Shown piece by piece: positions 28,349-36,405 of a DNA stretch of 64,000 nucleotides. The notes beneath the pieces were generated by a model, which was not told the DNA's origin, ran no database searches, and saw only the letters and a program-made list of their open reading frames with translations. The stretch covers positions 141,012 to 205,011 of the forward strand of contig NZ_LMOJ01000025.1 of NCBI RefSeq assembly GCF_001424165.1, given 5' to 3'. Position numbers and translations under genes: made by a program. This stretch comes from Massilia sp. Leaf139 (GTDB lineage Bacteria > Pseudomonadota > Gammaproteobacteria > Burkholderiales > Burkholderiaceae_D). The number at the start of each line of letters is the position of its first letter. Within the stretch, counting starts at the first letter, position 1.

Positions 28349-28702
28349 ATGCGCCTGCTCCTGACCTGGCTGATCAACGCCGCCGCCTTGATGGCCTTGC
28401 CCTACCTCATGCATTCCGTGTCCGTCAGCAATGTCGGTACCGCCCTGATCGCCGCCCTCGTGCTGGGCCTGGTCAACACGCTGATCCGCCCTGTGCTGGT
28501 CTTGCTGACCTTGCCCGTTACGCTGTTGTCGATGGGGCTGTTCATCCTGGTCATCAATGCCATCCTGTTCTGGCTGGTGTCGCACTGGGTGGATGGGTTC
28601 GAGGTCGCCGGCTTCTGGTCAGCCTTCCTGGCAGCGATCCTGTACAGCGTGATTTCGTGGGCGCTTTCTTCCTTGCTCCTCAAAGACGATGGAAAACCAT
28701 AA
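28349..28702 (+). CDS. Small membrane protein, phage holin 4-2 (DUF360-like) superfamily
   Basis: A 117-residue protein with four hydrophobic segments (about residues 3-22, 30-50, 54-80 and 90-110) and a short charged tail. It matches the Phage_holin_4_2 type (VLGLVNTLIRPVLVLLTLPVT, FILVINAILFWLV). Despite the name this is a common chromosomal gene in betaproteobacteria and is not evidence of a prophage. It lies between ahcY and metF and overlaps the metF start by 14 bases. Its role is unknown. Confidence 0.85.
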   Translation: MRLLLTWLINAAALMALPYLMHSVSVSNVGTALIAALVLGLVNTLIRPVLVLLTLPVTLLSMGLFILVINAILFWLVSHWVDGFEVAGFWSAFLAAILYSVISWALSSLLLKDDGKP

Positions 28703-29516
28703 TTTCAGCATCGAGTTTTTTCCGCCGAAGACGCCGGAAGGCGCGGAAAAGCTGCGCGTCACCCGCCGCAAGCTCGCCGAACTGAACCCGACTTATTTTT
28801 CGGTCACCTTCGGCGCCGGCGGCTCCACCCAGCAAGGCACGCTCGATACCGTGCTCGACATCATGGCCGACGGCCACCTCGCCGCACCGCACCTGTCCTG
28901 CATCGGCGCCACCCGCGCGTCGATCCGCACCATCCTGCAGCAATTCCAATCCCAGGGCATCCGCCGCCTGGTGGCGCTGCGCGGCGACTTGCCGAGCGGG
29001 TATGGCGGCGCCGGCGAGCTGCGCTATGCGAACGAACTCGTCGAATTCATCCGCGCCGAGACCGGCGACTGGTTTCATATCGAAGTGGCGGCCTATCCGG
29101 AAGTGCATCCGCAAGCGCGCTCGCCCCAGGACGACCTGCTCGCGTTCGAACGCAAGATCAAGGCCGGTGCGAACGCCGCGATCACCCAGTATTTCTACAA
29201 TGCCGACGCCTATTTTCAATTCGTCGACAACGCGCAGAAACTGGGAATCGAGGTGCCGATCGTGGCCGGCATCATGCCGATCACGAACTACACCCAACTG
29301 ATGCGCTTTTCCGACATGTGCGGTGCCGAGATCCCGCGCTGGGTACGGTTGAAACTGGCGAGTTTCGGCGACGACAGCGCCTCGATCAAGGCCTTCGGCC
29401 TGGATGTGGTGTCGAGCCTGTGCGAACGCCTGCTGGCGGGCGGCGCGCCCGGCCTGCATTTTTACAGCATGAACCAGGCGGCGGCGACCACCGCCATCTG
29501 GCAGCGCCTGGTGTAA
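28689..29516 (+). CDS. metF: Methylenetetrahydrofolate reductase MetF
   Basis: A 275-residue FAD enzyme that reduces 5,10-methylene-THF to 5-methyl-THF for methionine synthesis. Family motifs are FSIEFFPPKTPEGAEKL, YFSVTFGAGGSTQ, CIGATRASIRTIL, ALRGDLPSGYGGAG, the substrate loop EVAAYPEVHPQA, and AAITQYFYNADAYFQF. The length is normal (E. coli 296). It overlaps the preceding small membrane gene by 14 bases, indicating coupled expression in the ahcY operon. A hairpin follows the stop. Confidence 0.97.
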   Translation: MENHNFSIEFFPPKTPEGAEKLRVTRRKLAELNPTYFSVTFGAGGSTQQGTLDTVLDIMADGHLAAPHLSCIGATRASIRTILQQFQSQGIRRLVALRGDLPSGYGGAGELRYANELVEFIRAETGDWFHIEVAAYPEVHPQARSPQDDLLAFERKIKAGANAAITQYFYNADAYFQFVDNAQKLGIEVPIVAGIMPITNYTQLMRFSDMCGAEIPRWVRLKLASFGDDSASIKAFGLDVVSSLCERLLAGGAPGLHFYSMNQAAATTAIWQRLV

Positions 29517-29537
29517 CGAACTTGATGTACTGGCACG

Positions 29538-29583
29538 GCCGCTCCGATCGCCGATAAGGGATCGAGGCCGGCCCGTTTTAATT
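29538..29583. terminator. Likely terminator between metF and the barrel gene
   Basis: GGCCGCTCCGATC and GATCGAGGCCGGCC can form an imperfect stem around a 10-base loop, followed by CGTTTTAATTT on the plus strand. It lies between convergent genes. Confidence 0.5.
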
Positions 29584-30455
29584 TAAAAACTCAGGTGGTA
29601 ATGCAGTTGCAGCGAGCGGGCCCGGGCCCGGTCGAGATCGAGCTTGTCCGACTGCAGCATCAAACGCAGATTGCCCACTTCCAGTCCGATTCCGGCGCTG
29701 TCGAAACGCGTCTCCACATTCGCGCGCACGGTCAGCCAGCCGAAACGGCGCGACACCGAGAAGGTCGGCACCGTCTCGCCCGCATAACGCGCCACCTGCA
29801 CGCTCGCTCCCCAGTCCTGGTAGCGGTAATCGAGCGCCGCGGCCGTGTAGCGCGGGATCCTGAAACTGCGCTCGACCTGCTGCTTGCGCCCGCTCAGCAG
29901 GGGCTGGTAATTGATGTAGCCGTTCTCGTCGTAGCTGGTCGCATTCGAATTGGGCGACTCGGTATTCACGGGCAGGTTGTTCCAGCGCAGCCGGCTGGCG
30001 AGATCTTCGGCCTGCAGGCGCAGCGTCCAGGCGTCCAAGAGCGGCAGCGTGGCCGCCAACGACAGCCCGGCCCCGGAGGCGCTTGGCGCTTCGCCCATGA
30101 ACGGGTAGGTCATGCGGTTGTCGGCGTCGACGTGGGTGGCGACGGCTTCATACACGTCGGTGCGCGGATAGCCGAGCGTGCCCGCCACGCTGCGTTCGCG
30201 CAGGCGCTGCTTGCCGTACACGGCGCCGCTGAGCGCGATGCTGCTCGCGCGTCCGCCGATGCGCGGGCCGTCGATACTGTAGCCGATGCGCAGCCCTTGC
30301 GCCTGCCAGGCGAAATAGCGCGCCTGCAACCTAAAACTGGCGGGCGGCGCGTGCGGCGCGCCCCGTGTGCGGCACTTACTGTTGCAAAGTTGCAATTGTA
30401 AGGAGCGGTACAGGGCGCTTGCGTTACGGAAAATCAGCAGGGACGAGCCGGTCAT
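29583..30455 (-). pseudogene. Outer-membrane beta-barrel protein lacking a proper N-terminus
   Basis: A 290-residue open frame. From about residue 40 onward it reads as amphipathic strands (SFRLQARYFAWQAQGLRIGY, YTAAALDYRYQDWGASVQVARYAGE, TVRANVETRFDSAGIGLEVGNLRL) and ends with a typical barrel closing strand LQLHYHLSF. The first 40 residues (SSLLIFRNASALYRSLQLQL) do not form a signal peptide and have no ribosome site, so export is not explained. The simplest reading is a 5'-truncated or frameshifted gene; an unrecognised start is the alternative. I recognise no closer family. Confidence 0.5.
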
Positions 30456-30494
30456 CGTGAAAAAGCGACAGGCTCGGCGTGCGGGTGCGGGCTG

Positions 30495-31274
30495 TCAGTC
30501 AGCGGCCGTCAGCTCGGTAATGACGGTGTCGAGCGGCACGTCGTGGACATCGGCATCGAAGTCCGCTTGCTGACAGGCATAGGCGATACCGAGCGTGAGC
30601 GGCCGTGGGGCCGGAGCCAATGTGCGGTCATAAAAGCCGCCGCCATAGCCGAGCCGGTAGCCCTGTTCGTTGAACCCGAGGCAGGGCACGAGCAAGGCCG
30701 GCGGACGCGCCACCGTGCGTAGGTTCAGTGGCACCGCCACACCCATCGTGTCGAGCACCAGGGCTTCGCCCGGCGTCCAGGCGGCAAAGGCCAGCGGCGC
30801 GTGGCGCTCCACCACCACCGGCAGCGCCAGCCGGGCGCCTTCGCGCGCCAGCGCTTCATAGGTGTCGCCCAGGTTCGGCTCCCCGCTCAGAGGCCAATAG
30901 ACCGCCAGCAGGGACGGGCGATGATGGCGCCACCAGGCCAGCACCTGGGCGCCGATGCGCTCGTCGCGCTCGCGCTTGCCTGGGCCGTCGAGGCTGGCGC
31001 GCAAGGTTTTTAACTCGCGCCGCAGTGCCGCCTTGGCGGCTTTGGCCTGCTGCGCCGGATCGTCGGGAAGGCCGGCGCCAGGCAGCGTTTGTTGTTTCTG
31101 CGCATCTTCTTGTGCAGCACGCGCTGCGGCCGCGCTGCCAGCCGCGAGCGCCTCGGTCTCATTCGCAAGCGATGGGTGCGGGATGGTGTTCGGGTTGCCT
31201 GCGGCCCCTGTTTCGCTAGCCTCGGACGCTGGTCGCGCAACGGATGCGCATGGTATTCTTGATTTGCCGGTCAT
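30495..31274 (-). CDS. 5-formyltetrahydrofolate cyclo-ligase family protein
   Basis: A 259-residue enzyme that uses ATP to convert 5-formyl-THF to 5,10-methenyl-THF and so feeds the MetF pool. The catalytic core starts near residue 80 (AKAALRRELKTLRASL) and includes AVYWPLSGEPNLG, LVPCLGFNEQGYRLGYGGGFYDRTLA and a late GIAYACQQ. The first 75 residues are an Ala/Gln-rich extension unlike the family's usual compact start, but no other ATG or good alternative start occurs before the core. The start codon is only 6 bases from the divergent transglycosylase ATG. Confidence 0.85.
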   Translation of the reverse strand: MTGKSRIPCASVARPASEASETGAAGNPNTIPHPSLANETEALAAGSAAAARAAQEDAQKQQTLPGAGLPDDPAQQAKAAKAALRRELKTLRASLDGPGKRERDERIGAQVLAWWRHHRPSLLAVYWPLSGEPNLGDTYEALAREGARLALPVVVERHAPLAFAAWTPGEALVLDTMGVAVPLNLRTVARPPALLVPCLGFNEQGYRLGYGGGFYDRTLAPAPRPLTLGIAYACQQADFDADVHDVPLDTVITELTAAD

Positions 31275-31280
31275 GGTTCG

Positions 31281-33323
31281 ATGAAGGGTTTAAACGCTGT
31301 GTTTTTGCTTCCGAAGAATTTTCTAGCCGGCGCCGTGCTTGCCGCGGCCAGTGCTTCCGTACTGGCCGAAGCGCCTGCGGCGATCGAGTCCGCTGTGCCG
31401 CCGGTGCCAGGCGCCGCCACTGTCCCTGCAAGTCCCGCAGTCGCCCCTGCCTCCGCCCCTGCCAATGAGGCGTCACGCGCCGACGACGACAATTTCCTGC
31501 TGCTGCGCGAAGCGGCGCGCCAGAACGACAGCGCGCGCGCCAATGCGCTCGCCTCGCGCCTGCCCAACTACGTGCTGGCGCCTTACGTCGACTATTATCG
31601 TCTCAAACCGCGCCTGCGCGAGGCGGGCGCGGACGAAATCCGCGCCGTCCTGCAGCGTCACCAGGGCACGGCCGTGGCCGAGCGCCTGCGCACCGACTGG
31701 CTGCTCGAACTCGGACGTGCGCGCGACTGGAACAATTTTGACCGCGAACTGGCAGGAGCGGCGCGCAGCGACGATCTGCAAGTGCGCTGCTACGCGCTGC
31801 TGGCGCGCGCCGCGCACGGCGAACGCGTGATCGACGAGGCGCGCGGCCTGCTGGTCAACCCGCCCGCCTATGGCGAAGGCTGCGCGGCGCTGATGGCGCA
31901 ACTGGCACAAACGGGTCAACTCAGCCAGGAAGAATTGCTGGCCCAATTGCGCCTGGCAGGCGAGATGAGCGCCACCGGCCCCTCGCGCCGCATCGCCCAG
32001 TTGCTCGGCGCCTCCGACACGCGCGCGGCGCAGGCGGTCGACGTGCCGGCCGTCGCCATGGCGCGTGGCATCGGCACCACCCGCGCCGAACGCGAGATCT
32101 ACCTGGTCGCCCTCGGCCGCATGGCGCGCACCAGCCTGAAGCTGGCAGTGATCGCCCTGGACAAAAACAGCAGCAAGCTCGCGCCCGAGGAGCGCGCGAT
32201 CGGCTGGGCGAATGTGGCGCTGGCCGCCTCGATCGTGCTGGCGCCGGAGGCTTCGGAGTACTGGCGCCGGGCCGAAGGCGCGCCGCTCACCAACTTCCAG
32301 CGTGAATGGAAAGCGCGGATCGCCCTGCGCCGCGGCGACTGGAAGACAGTGGCCGCCACCATCGACGCCATGCCGTCTCCCTTGCGCGACGAATCGGGCT
32401 GGGTCTACTGGCTCGGGCGCGCCTATGCGCACGGGGGCCGGCGCGAGGATGCCGACGCCCTGTACCGCCGCATCGCCACCCCCAACAATTTCTATGGCCA
32501 GCTGGCGCTGGAGGAACTCGGCCAGCTGGTGACGACGCCGCCGGGCGCGCTGCCGGTGACGCTTGATGAGGTCAACCAGGTGGCGCAACTGCCGGCGCTG
32601 CGCCAGGCCATGAAGTTTTATGCACTGGGCCTGCGCGCCGAGGGCAACCGCGAATGGAACTGGGCCACGCGATCGCTGAGCGAGCGCCAGCTGCTGGCCG
32701 CGGCCGACTACGCGCGCCGCAACAACATGCTCGACCGCATGGTCGAGACCTCGCTGCGCACCCGCACCGAACTCGATTTCAACCAGCGCTTCCCGGCGCC
32801 GCACAACGAGATCCTGCAACCGACGGCGAAGGGCCTGGCGCTCGACACTGCCTGGGTATATGGCCTGATCCGCCAGGAATCGCGTTTCATTTCCGACGCC
32901 CGCTCCGGCGTCGGCGCCTCGGGCCTGATGCAGGTGATGCCGGCCACCGGCAAGTGGGTGGCGGCCAAGATCGGCCTCACCGACTTCGTGCACAGCATGC
33001 TGACCGACCTGCGCACCAATATCACGCTGGGCGCCAACTACATGAACATGGTGTTGGAGAACAATGGCGGCTCGCAGGTGCTGGCCACCGCCGCCTACAA
33101 CGCCGGCCCGGCCCGCTCGCGCACCTGGCGCGGCGTGCTCGAAGCGCCGATGGAAGGCGCGGTGTTCGTGGAGACGATTCCCTTCTCCGAGACCCGAACC
33201 TATGTGCGCAACGTGATGTCGAACGCTACCAACTACGCGGCCCTGTTCGAGAAGCGTCCTCAGTCGCTGAAAGCTCGCCTGGGGACGATCACGCCACGCA
33301 CGGGCGCCGCCGGCCTACCTTAA
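31281..33323 (+). CDS. Soluble lytic murein transglycosylase (Slt70 type)
   Basis: A 680-residue periplasmic enzyme that cleaves the glycan backbone of peptidoglycan, forming 1,6-anhydro ends. The N-terminal signal region (about residues 1-30, ending VLAEA) is followed by an Ala/Pro linker and a long superhelical domain of short helices. The C-terminal SLT domain contains the catalytic Glu533 (LIRQESRF), SGLMQVMPATG, LGANYMNMVL and AAYNAGPARSRTWR. Size is close to E. coli Slt70 (645). It is followed after 22 bases by the NDUFA9-like gene. Confidence 0.93.
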   Translation: MKGLNAVFLLPKNFLAGAVLAAASASVLAEAPAAIESAVPPVPGAATVPASPAVAPASAPANEASRADDDNFLLLREAARQNDSARANALASRLPNYVLAPYVDYYRLKPRLREAGADEIRAVLQRHQGTAVAERLRTDWLLELGRARDWNNFDRELAGAARSDDLQVRCYALLARAAHGERVIDEARGLLVNPPAYGEGCAALMAQLAQTGQLSQEELLAQLRLAGEMSATGPSRRIAQLLGASDTRAAQAVDVPAVAMARGIGTTRAEREIYLVALGRMARTSLKLAVIALDKNSSKLAPEERAIGWANVALAASIVLAPEASEYWRRAEGAPLTNFQREWKARIALRRGDWKTVAATIDAMPSPLRDESGWVYWLGRAYAHGGRREDADALYRRIATPNNFYGQLALEELGQLVTTPPGALPVTLDEVNQVAQLPALRQAMKFYALGLRAEGNREWNWATRSLSERQLLAAADYARRNNMLDRMVETSLRTRTELDFNQRFPAPHNEILQPTAKGLALDTAWVYGLIRQESRFISDARSGVGASGLMQVMPATGKWVAAKIGLTDFVHSMLTDLRTNITLGANYMNMVLENNGGSQVLATAAYNAGPARSRTWRGVLEAPMEGAVFVETIPFSETRTYVRNVMSNATNYAALFEKRPQSLKARLGTITPRTGAAGLP

Positions 33324-33345
33324 CCTTCACCGAAGGAGGAACCCC

Positions 33346-34308
33346 ATGCGCGACCCGAACGTGGTGGTATTTGGCGGTTCCGGCTTCATCGGCAGCCACC
33401 TGGTCGCGCTGCTGGCGCAGGAAAGCATCCCGGTGCTGCTGCCGACGCGCCACGCCGCGCGCGTGCGCCACCTGACGACGCTGCCCGGCGTCGACGTCGT
33501 CGAAGCGAACATCCACGACGACAGCACGCTGCGTCAATTGCTGCAGGGGCGCACGGCGGCAATCAACCTGGTCGGCATCCTGCACGGCAGCCGCGCCCAT
33601 CCGTATGGCCCCGAATTTCGCCGCGCCCATGTCGACCTGCCGCGGCGCATCGTCGAGGCTTGCGTGGTGGCCCGCGTGCCGCGTTACCTGCACATGAGCG
33701 CCCTCGGCGCGAATGTCAACGGGCCGTCGATGTACAGCCGCTCCAAGGCCGACGGCGAACTGGCCGCGCGCAGCCATCCCGAAGTGGCGGCGACCATCTT
33801 CCGGCCCTCGGTCGTATTCGGCCCCGGCGACCATTTCCTGACCATGTTCGCCAGGCTGCAGCGCCACCTGCCGCTGGTGCCGCTGGCCTGCGCCTCAGCC
33901 GCTTTTCAACCGGTGTATGTCGGCGACGTCGCCACCGCCTTCCTGCACGCGCTGCGCGACAACCACGCCAGCCACCAGGTCTACCAACTGGCCGGGCCGA
34001 CTACCTATACCCTGGCCGAGCTGGTGCGCCTGAGCGGGCGCTATGCCGGCTGCGAGCGCCGCATCGTCGAGCTGTCGCCAGGCCTGGGACGGCTGCAGGC
34101 GCGCTTCTTCGAAGCGCTGCCGGGCGAGCCCATCCTCACGCGCGACAACCTCGACTCGATGACAGTCGATAACGTACTGGCGCCGGCGATGCGGGACTTG
34201 ACAGCGGCTTCACTGGGAATCAAGCTCACCCCGCTCGAAGCGGTCGCGCCGCACTACCTGGCGCCGACCGAGCCGCTCGACCGCCTGCGCACCCGCGCCG
34301 GACGCTAA
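33346..34308 (+). CDS. NAD(P)-binding SDR-family protein, complex I NDUFA9-like
   Basis: A 320-residue atypical short-chain dehydrogenase. The Rossmann motif GGSGFIGSHL is at residues 10-19. The sequence VGILHGSRAHPYG, the active-site-like MSALGANVNGPSMYSRSKADGE (Tyr and Lys present) and FRPSVVFGPGDHFLTMFARL are typical of the bacterial NDUFA9-like subgroup. The C-terminal part contains GEPILTRDNLDSM. A strong ribosome site (AAGGAGG) precedes the ATG. The role may involve quinone or respiratory-complex maintenance; that is family inference only. Confidence 0.85.
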   Translation: MRDPNVVVFGGSGFIGSHLVALLAQESIPVLLPTRHAARVRHLTTLPGVDVVEANIHDDSTLRQLLQGRTAAINLVGILHGSRAHPYGPEFRRAHVDLPRRIVEACVVARVPRYLHMSALGANVNGPSMYSRSKADGELAARSHPEVAATIFRPSVVFGPGDHFLTMFARLQRHLPLVPLACASAAFQPVYVGDVATAFLHALRDNHASHQVYQLAGPTTYTLAELVRLSGRYAGCERRIVELSPGLGRLQARFFEALPGEPILTRDNLDSMTVDNVLAPAMRDLTAASLGIKLTPLEAVAPHYLAPTEPLDRLRTRAGR

Positions 34309-34331
34309 CCGACCTCATCAATCAGGAAGCC

Positions 34332-35051
34332 ATGCAGACCATCGAACTCGACCCGACCCTTTCGACTACGCTCGACCATGCGCGCCAACCCGGTCTGACG
34401 CTCGTCATCGGCAACAAGAACATCTCCTCCTGGTCGATGCGGCCCTGGGTGGCGGCGGTCGCGTTCAACATTCCGTTCACCGAAGTGCGTCTGCTGCTCG
34501 ATCAACCCGACACCGCCGCCAAGATCGCCGCCTATTCGCACGCCGGCCGGGTGCCGGTGCTGCTGGCGGGCGAGATGACGATCTGGGATAGCCTTGCGAT
34601 CTGCGAATACCTGGCCGAGCAGTTCCCCGACAAGCACATGTGGCCGCAGGATGTGGCCGCGCGTGCGCTGGCGCGCTCCATCACGGCCGAGATGCATTCC
34701 GGCTTCGCGGCGCTGCGCAACGACATGTCGATGAACATCCAGGCACGCTTGCCGGGGCGCGGGCGCACGCCGGGCGCCCAGGCCGACATCGGCCGCATCT
34801 GCGAGATCTGGGAAGACTGCCTGGCGCGCTTCGGCCACCGCGGCTTCCTGTTCGGCGACTTTTCCATCGCCGACGCCTTTTATGCGCCCGTGGTGATGCG
34901 CTTTACGACCTATGGCGTGGCGCTGGCGCCGGCGCTGCAGGCCTATTGCGACCGCATGCTGGCCCATCCCGCCGTGGCGCGCTGGGTCGAGGAGGCGATG
35001 CGCGAGACAGACCCGACGCCGCTGCACGACGCCGACCTGCCGCGCGCATGA
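34332..35051 (+). CDS. Glutathione S-transferase family protein
   Basis: A 239-residue cytosolic protein with a thioredoxin-like N-terminal domain (LTLVIGNKNISSWSMRPWVA, with a likely catalytic Ser in SSWS, then GRVPVLLAGEMTIWDSLAICEYLAE) and an all-helical C-terminal domain (GFLFGDFSIADAFYAPVVMRF). The SSWS active-site style is seen in zeta/YfcF-like bacterial GSTs. The stop overlaps the cca start (ATGA). The natural substrate is unknown. Confidence 0.88.
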   Translation: MQTIELDPTLSTTLDHARQPGLTLVIGNKNISSWSMRPWVAAVAFNIPFTEVRLLLDQPDTAAKIAAYSHAGRVPVLLAGEMTIWDSLAICEYLAEQFPDKHMWPQDVAARALARSITAEMHSGFAALRNDMSMNIQARLPGRGRTPGAQADIGRICEIWEDCLARFGHRGFLFGDFSIADAFYAPVVMRFTTYGVALAPALQAYCDRMLAHPAVARWVEEAMRETDPTPLHDADLPRA

Positions 35052-36328
35052 CGATGCGCATCTACGTCGTCGGCGGCGCCGTGCGCGACGATTTACTTGG
35101 CCTGCCCGTCAAGGACCGCGACCACGTCGTCGTCGGCGCCACGCCCGACGAGATGCTGGCGGCCGGCTTTCGCCCGGTGGGCAAGGATTTCCCCGTCTTC
35201 CTGCATCCCGACACCCAGGAAGAGTACGCACTCGCGCGCACTGAGCGCAAAACCGCGCCCGGCTACCACGGCTTCGTGTTCCACACCTCGCCCGCCGTCA
35301 CGCTGGAAGAGGATCTGATCCGGCGCGATCTGACCATCAACGCCATGGCGCGCGGCGCGGACGGCGCCATCGTCGACCCCTACGGCGGCCAGCGCGACTT
35401 GCAGGCGCGGGTGTTCCGGCATGTATCGGAGGCCTTCGCCGAGGACCCGGTGCGCATCCTGCGCCTGGCCCGTTTCGCCGCGCGCTTCCCCGATTTCACG
35501 GTGGCCGACGAGACCCTGCGCCTGATGCGACAGATGGTCGAGGAGGGCGAAGTCGACGCCCTCGTGCCCGAGCGCGTCTGGCAGGAGCTGGCGCGCGGCC
35601 TGATGGAGAAGCACCCGTCGCGCATGCTGGCCGTGCTGCGCGACTGCGGCGCGCTGGCGCGCATCATGCCCGAGCTCGACGCCTTATGGGGCGTGCCCCA
35701 GCCCGAAAAGCATCATCCGGAAGTGGACACCGGTGTCCACATGATGCTGGTGATCGATGTCGCGGCAGAGGCGGATTATTCGCTGGCGGTGCGCTTCGCC
35801 GCGCTCATGCACGACCTCGGCAAGGGCGTCACGCCGGCCGACAACTGGCCAGCGCACCACGGCCACGAAGGCATGGGCACGAAACTGATTACCGCCCTGT
35901 GCAAGCGCCTGAAGGTGCCCAACGATTGCCGCGACCTGGCGCTCATCACTGCGCGCGAACACGGCAATGTGGCGCGCGCCTTCGAGCTGCGCGCCAACAC
36001 CATGGTGACCCTGTTCGAACGCTGCGACGCCTTCCGCAAACCCGAGCGTTTCGCCGACATGCTGCTGGCCGCCGAATGCGATGCGCGCGGGCGCGGCGAC
36101 GCGCATCACCCGCTGCGCACGCGCCCCTATCCGCAGCTGCCCTTCCTGCTGGCCGCGCTGGCGGCGGCACGCGCCGTGAATGCCGGCGAGGTCGCGGCCG
36201 CCTGCGGCGAGGACAAGGCGCGCATCCCCGAAGCCGTCCACCACGCGCGCGTGACCGCTGTCTCGCAGTGGGTTTATAGTGCGGAGGGCGCCGAGGCGTA
36301 TGCAGAGAGCGCAGGCGGCGCCGGCTGA
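35048..36328 (+). CDS. cca: Multifunctional CCA-adding enzyme (tRNA nucleotidyltransferase)
   Basis: A 426-residue enzyme that builds or repairs the 3' CCA end of tRNAs. The nucleotidyltransferase head has YVVGGAVRDDLLG and DRDHVVVG, then RRDLTINAMA and EDPVRILRLARFAARF. A C-terminal HD domain with HHPEVDTGVHMMLV and FAALMHDLGKG matches the bacterial form with phosphohydrolase activity. ATG 35048 overlaps the GST stop; ATG 35054, two codons later, gives the more typical MRIYVVGG start. Neither has a strong ribosome site, so coupling to the GST gene is likely. Confidence 0.96.
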   Translation: MTMRIYVVGGAVRDDLLGLPVKDRDHVVVGATPDEMLAAGFRPVGKDFPVFLHPDTQEEYALARTERKTAPGYHGFVFHTSPAVTLEEDLIRRDLTINAMARGADGAIVDPYGGQRDLQARVFRHVSEAFAEDPVRILRLARFAARFPDFTVADETLRLMRQMVEEGEVDALVPERVWQELARGLMEKHPSRMLAVLRDCGALARIMPELDALWGVPQPEKHHPEVDTGVHMMLVIDVAAEADYSLAVRFAALMHDLGKGVTPADNWPAHHGHEGMGTKLITALCKRLKVPNDCRDLALITAREHGNVARAFELRANTMVTLFERCDAFRKPERFADMLLAAECDARGRGDAHHPLRTRPYPQLPFLLAALAAARAVNAGEVAAACGEDKARIPEAVHHARVTAVSQWVYSAEGAEAYAESAGGAG

Positions 36329-36405
36329 CCTGCCCGCGGCCGCGTAATTGTTACAAGAAGTACCATGTACGTGGGTGTCGCTAGCGGTTTTGCTATGCTC
36401 CTTCC

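Noticed and set aside
28349..28702. Holin-like annotation as a sign of prophage
   Set aside because: The gene is the common chromosomal small membrane protein between ahcY and metF; no phage structural, integrase or lysis genes are present.
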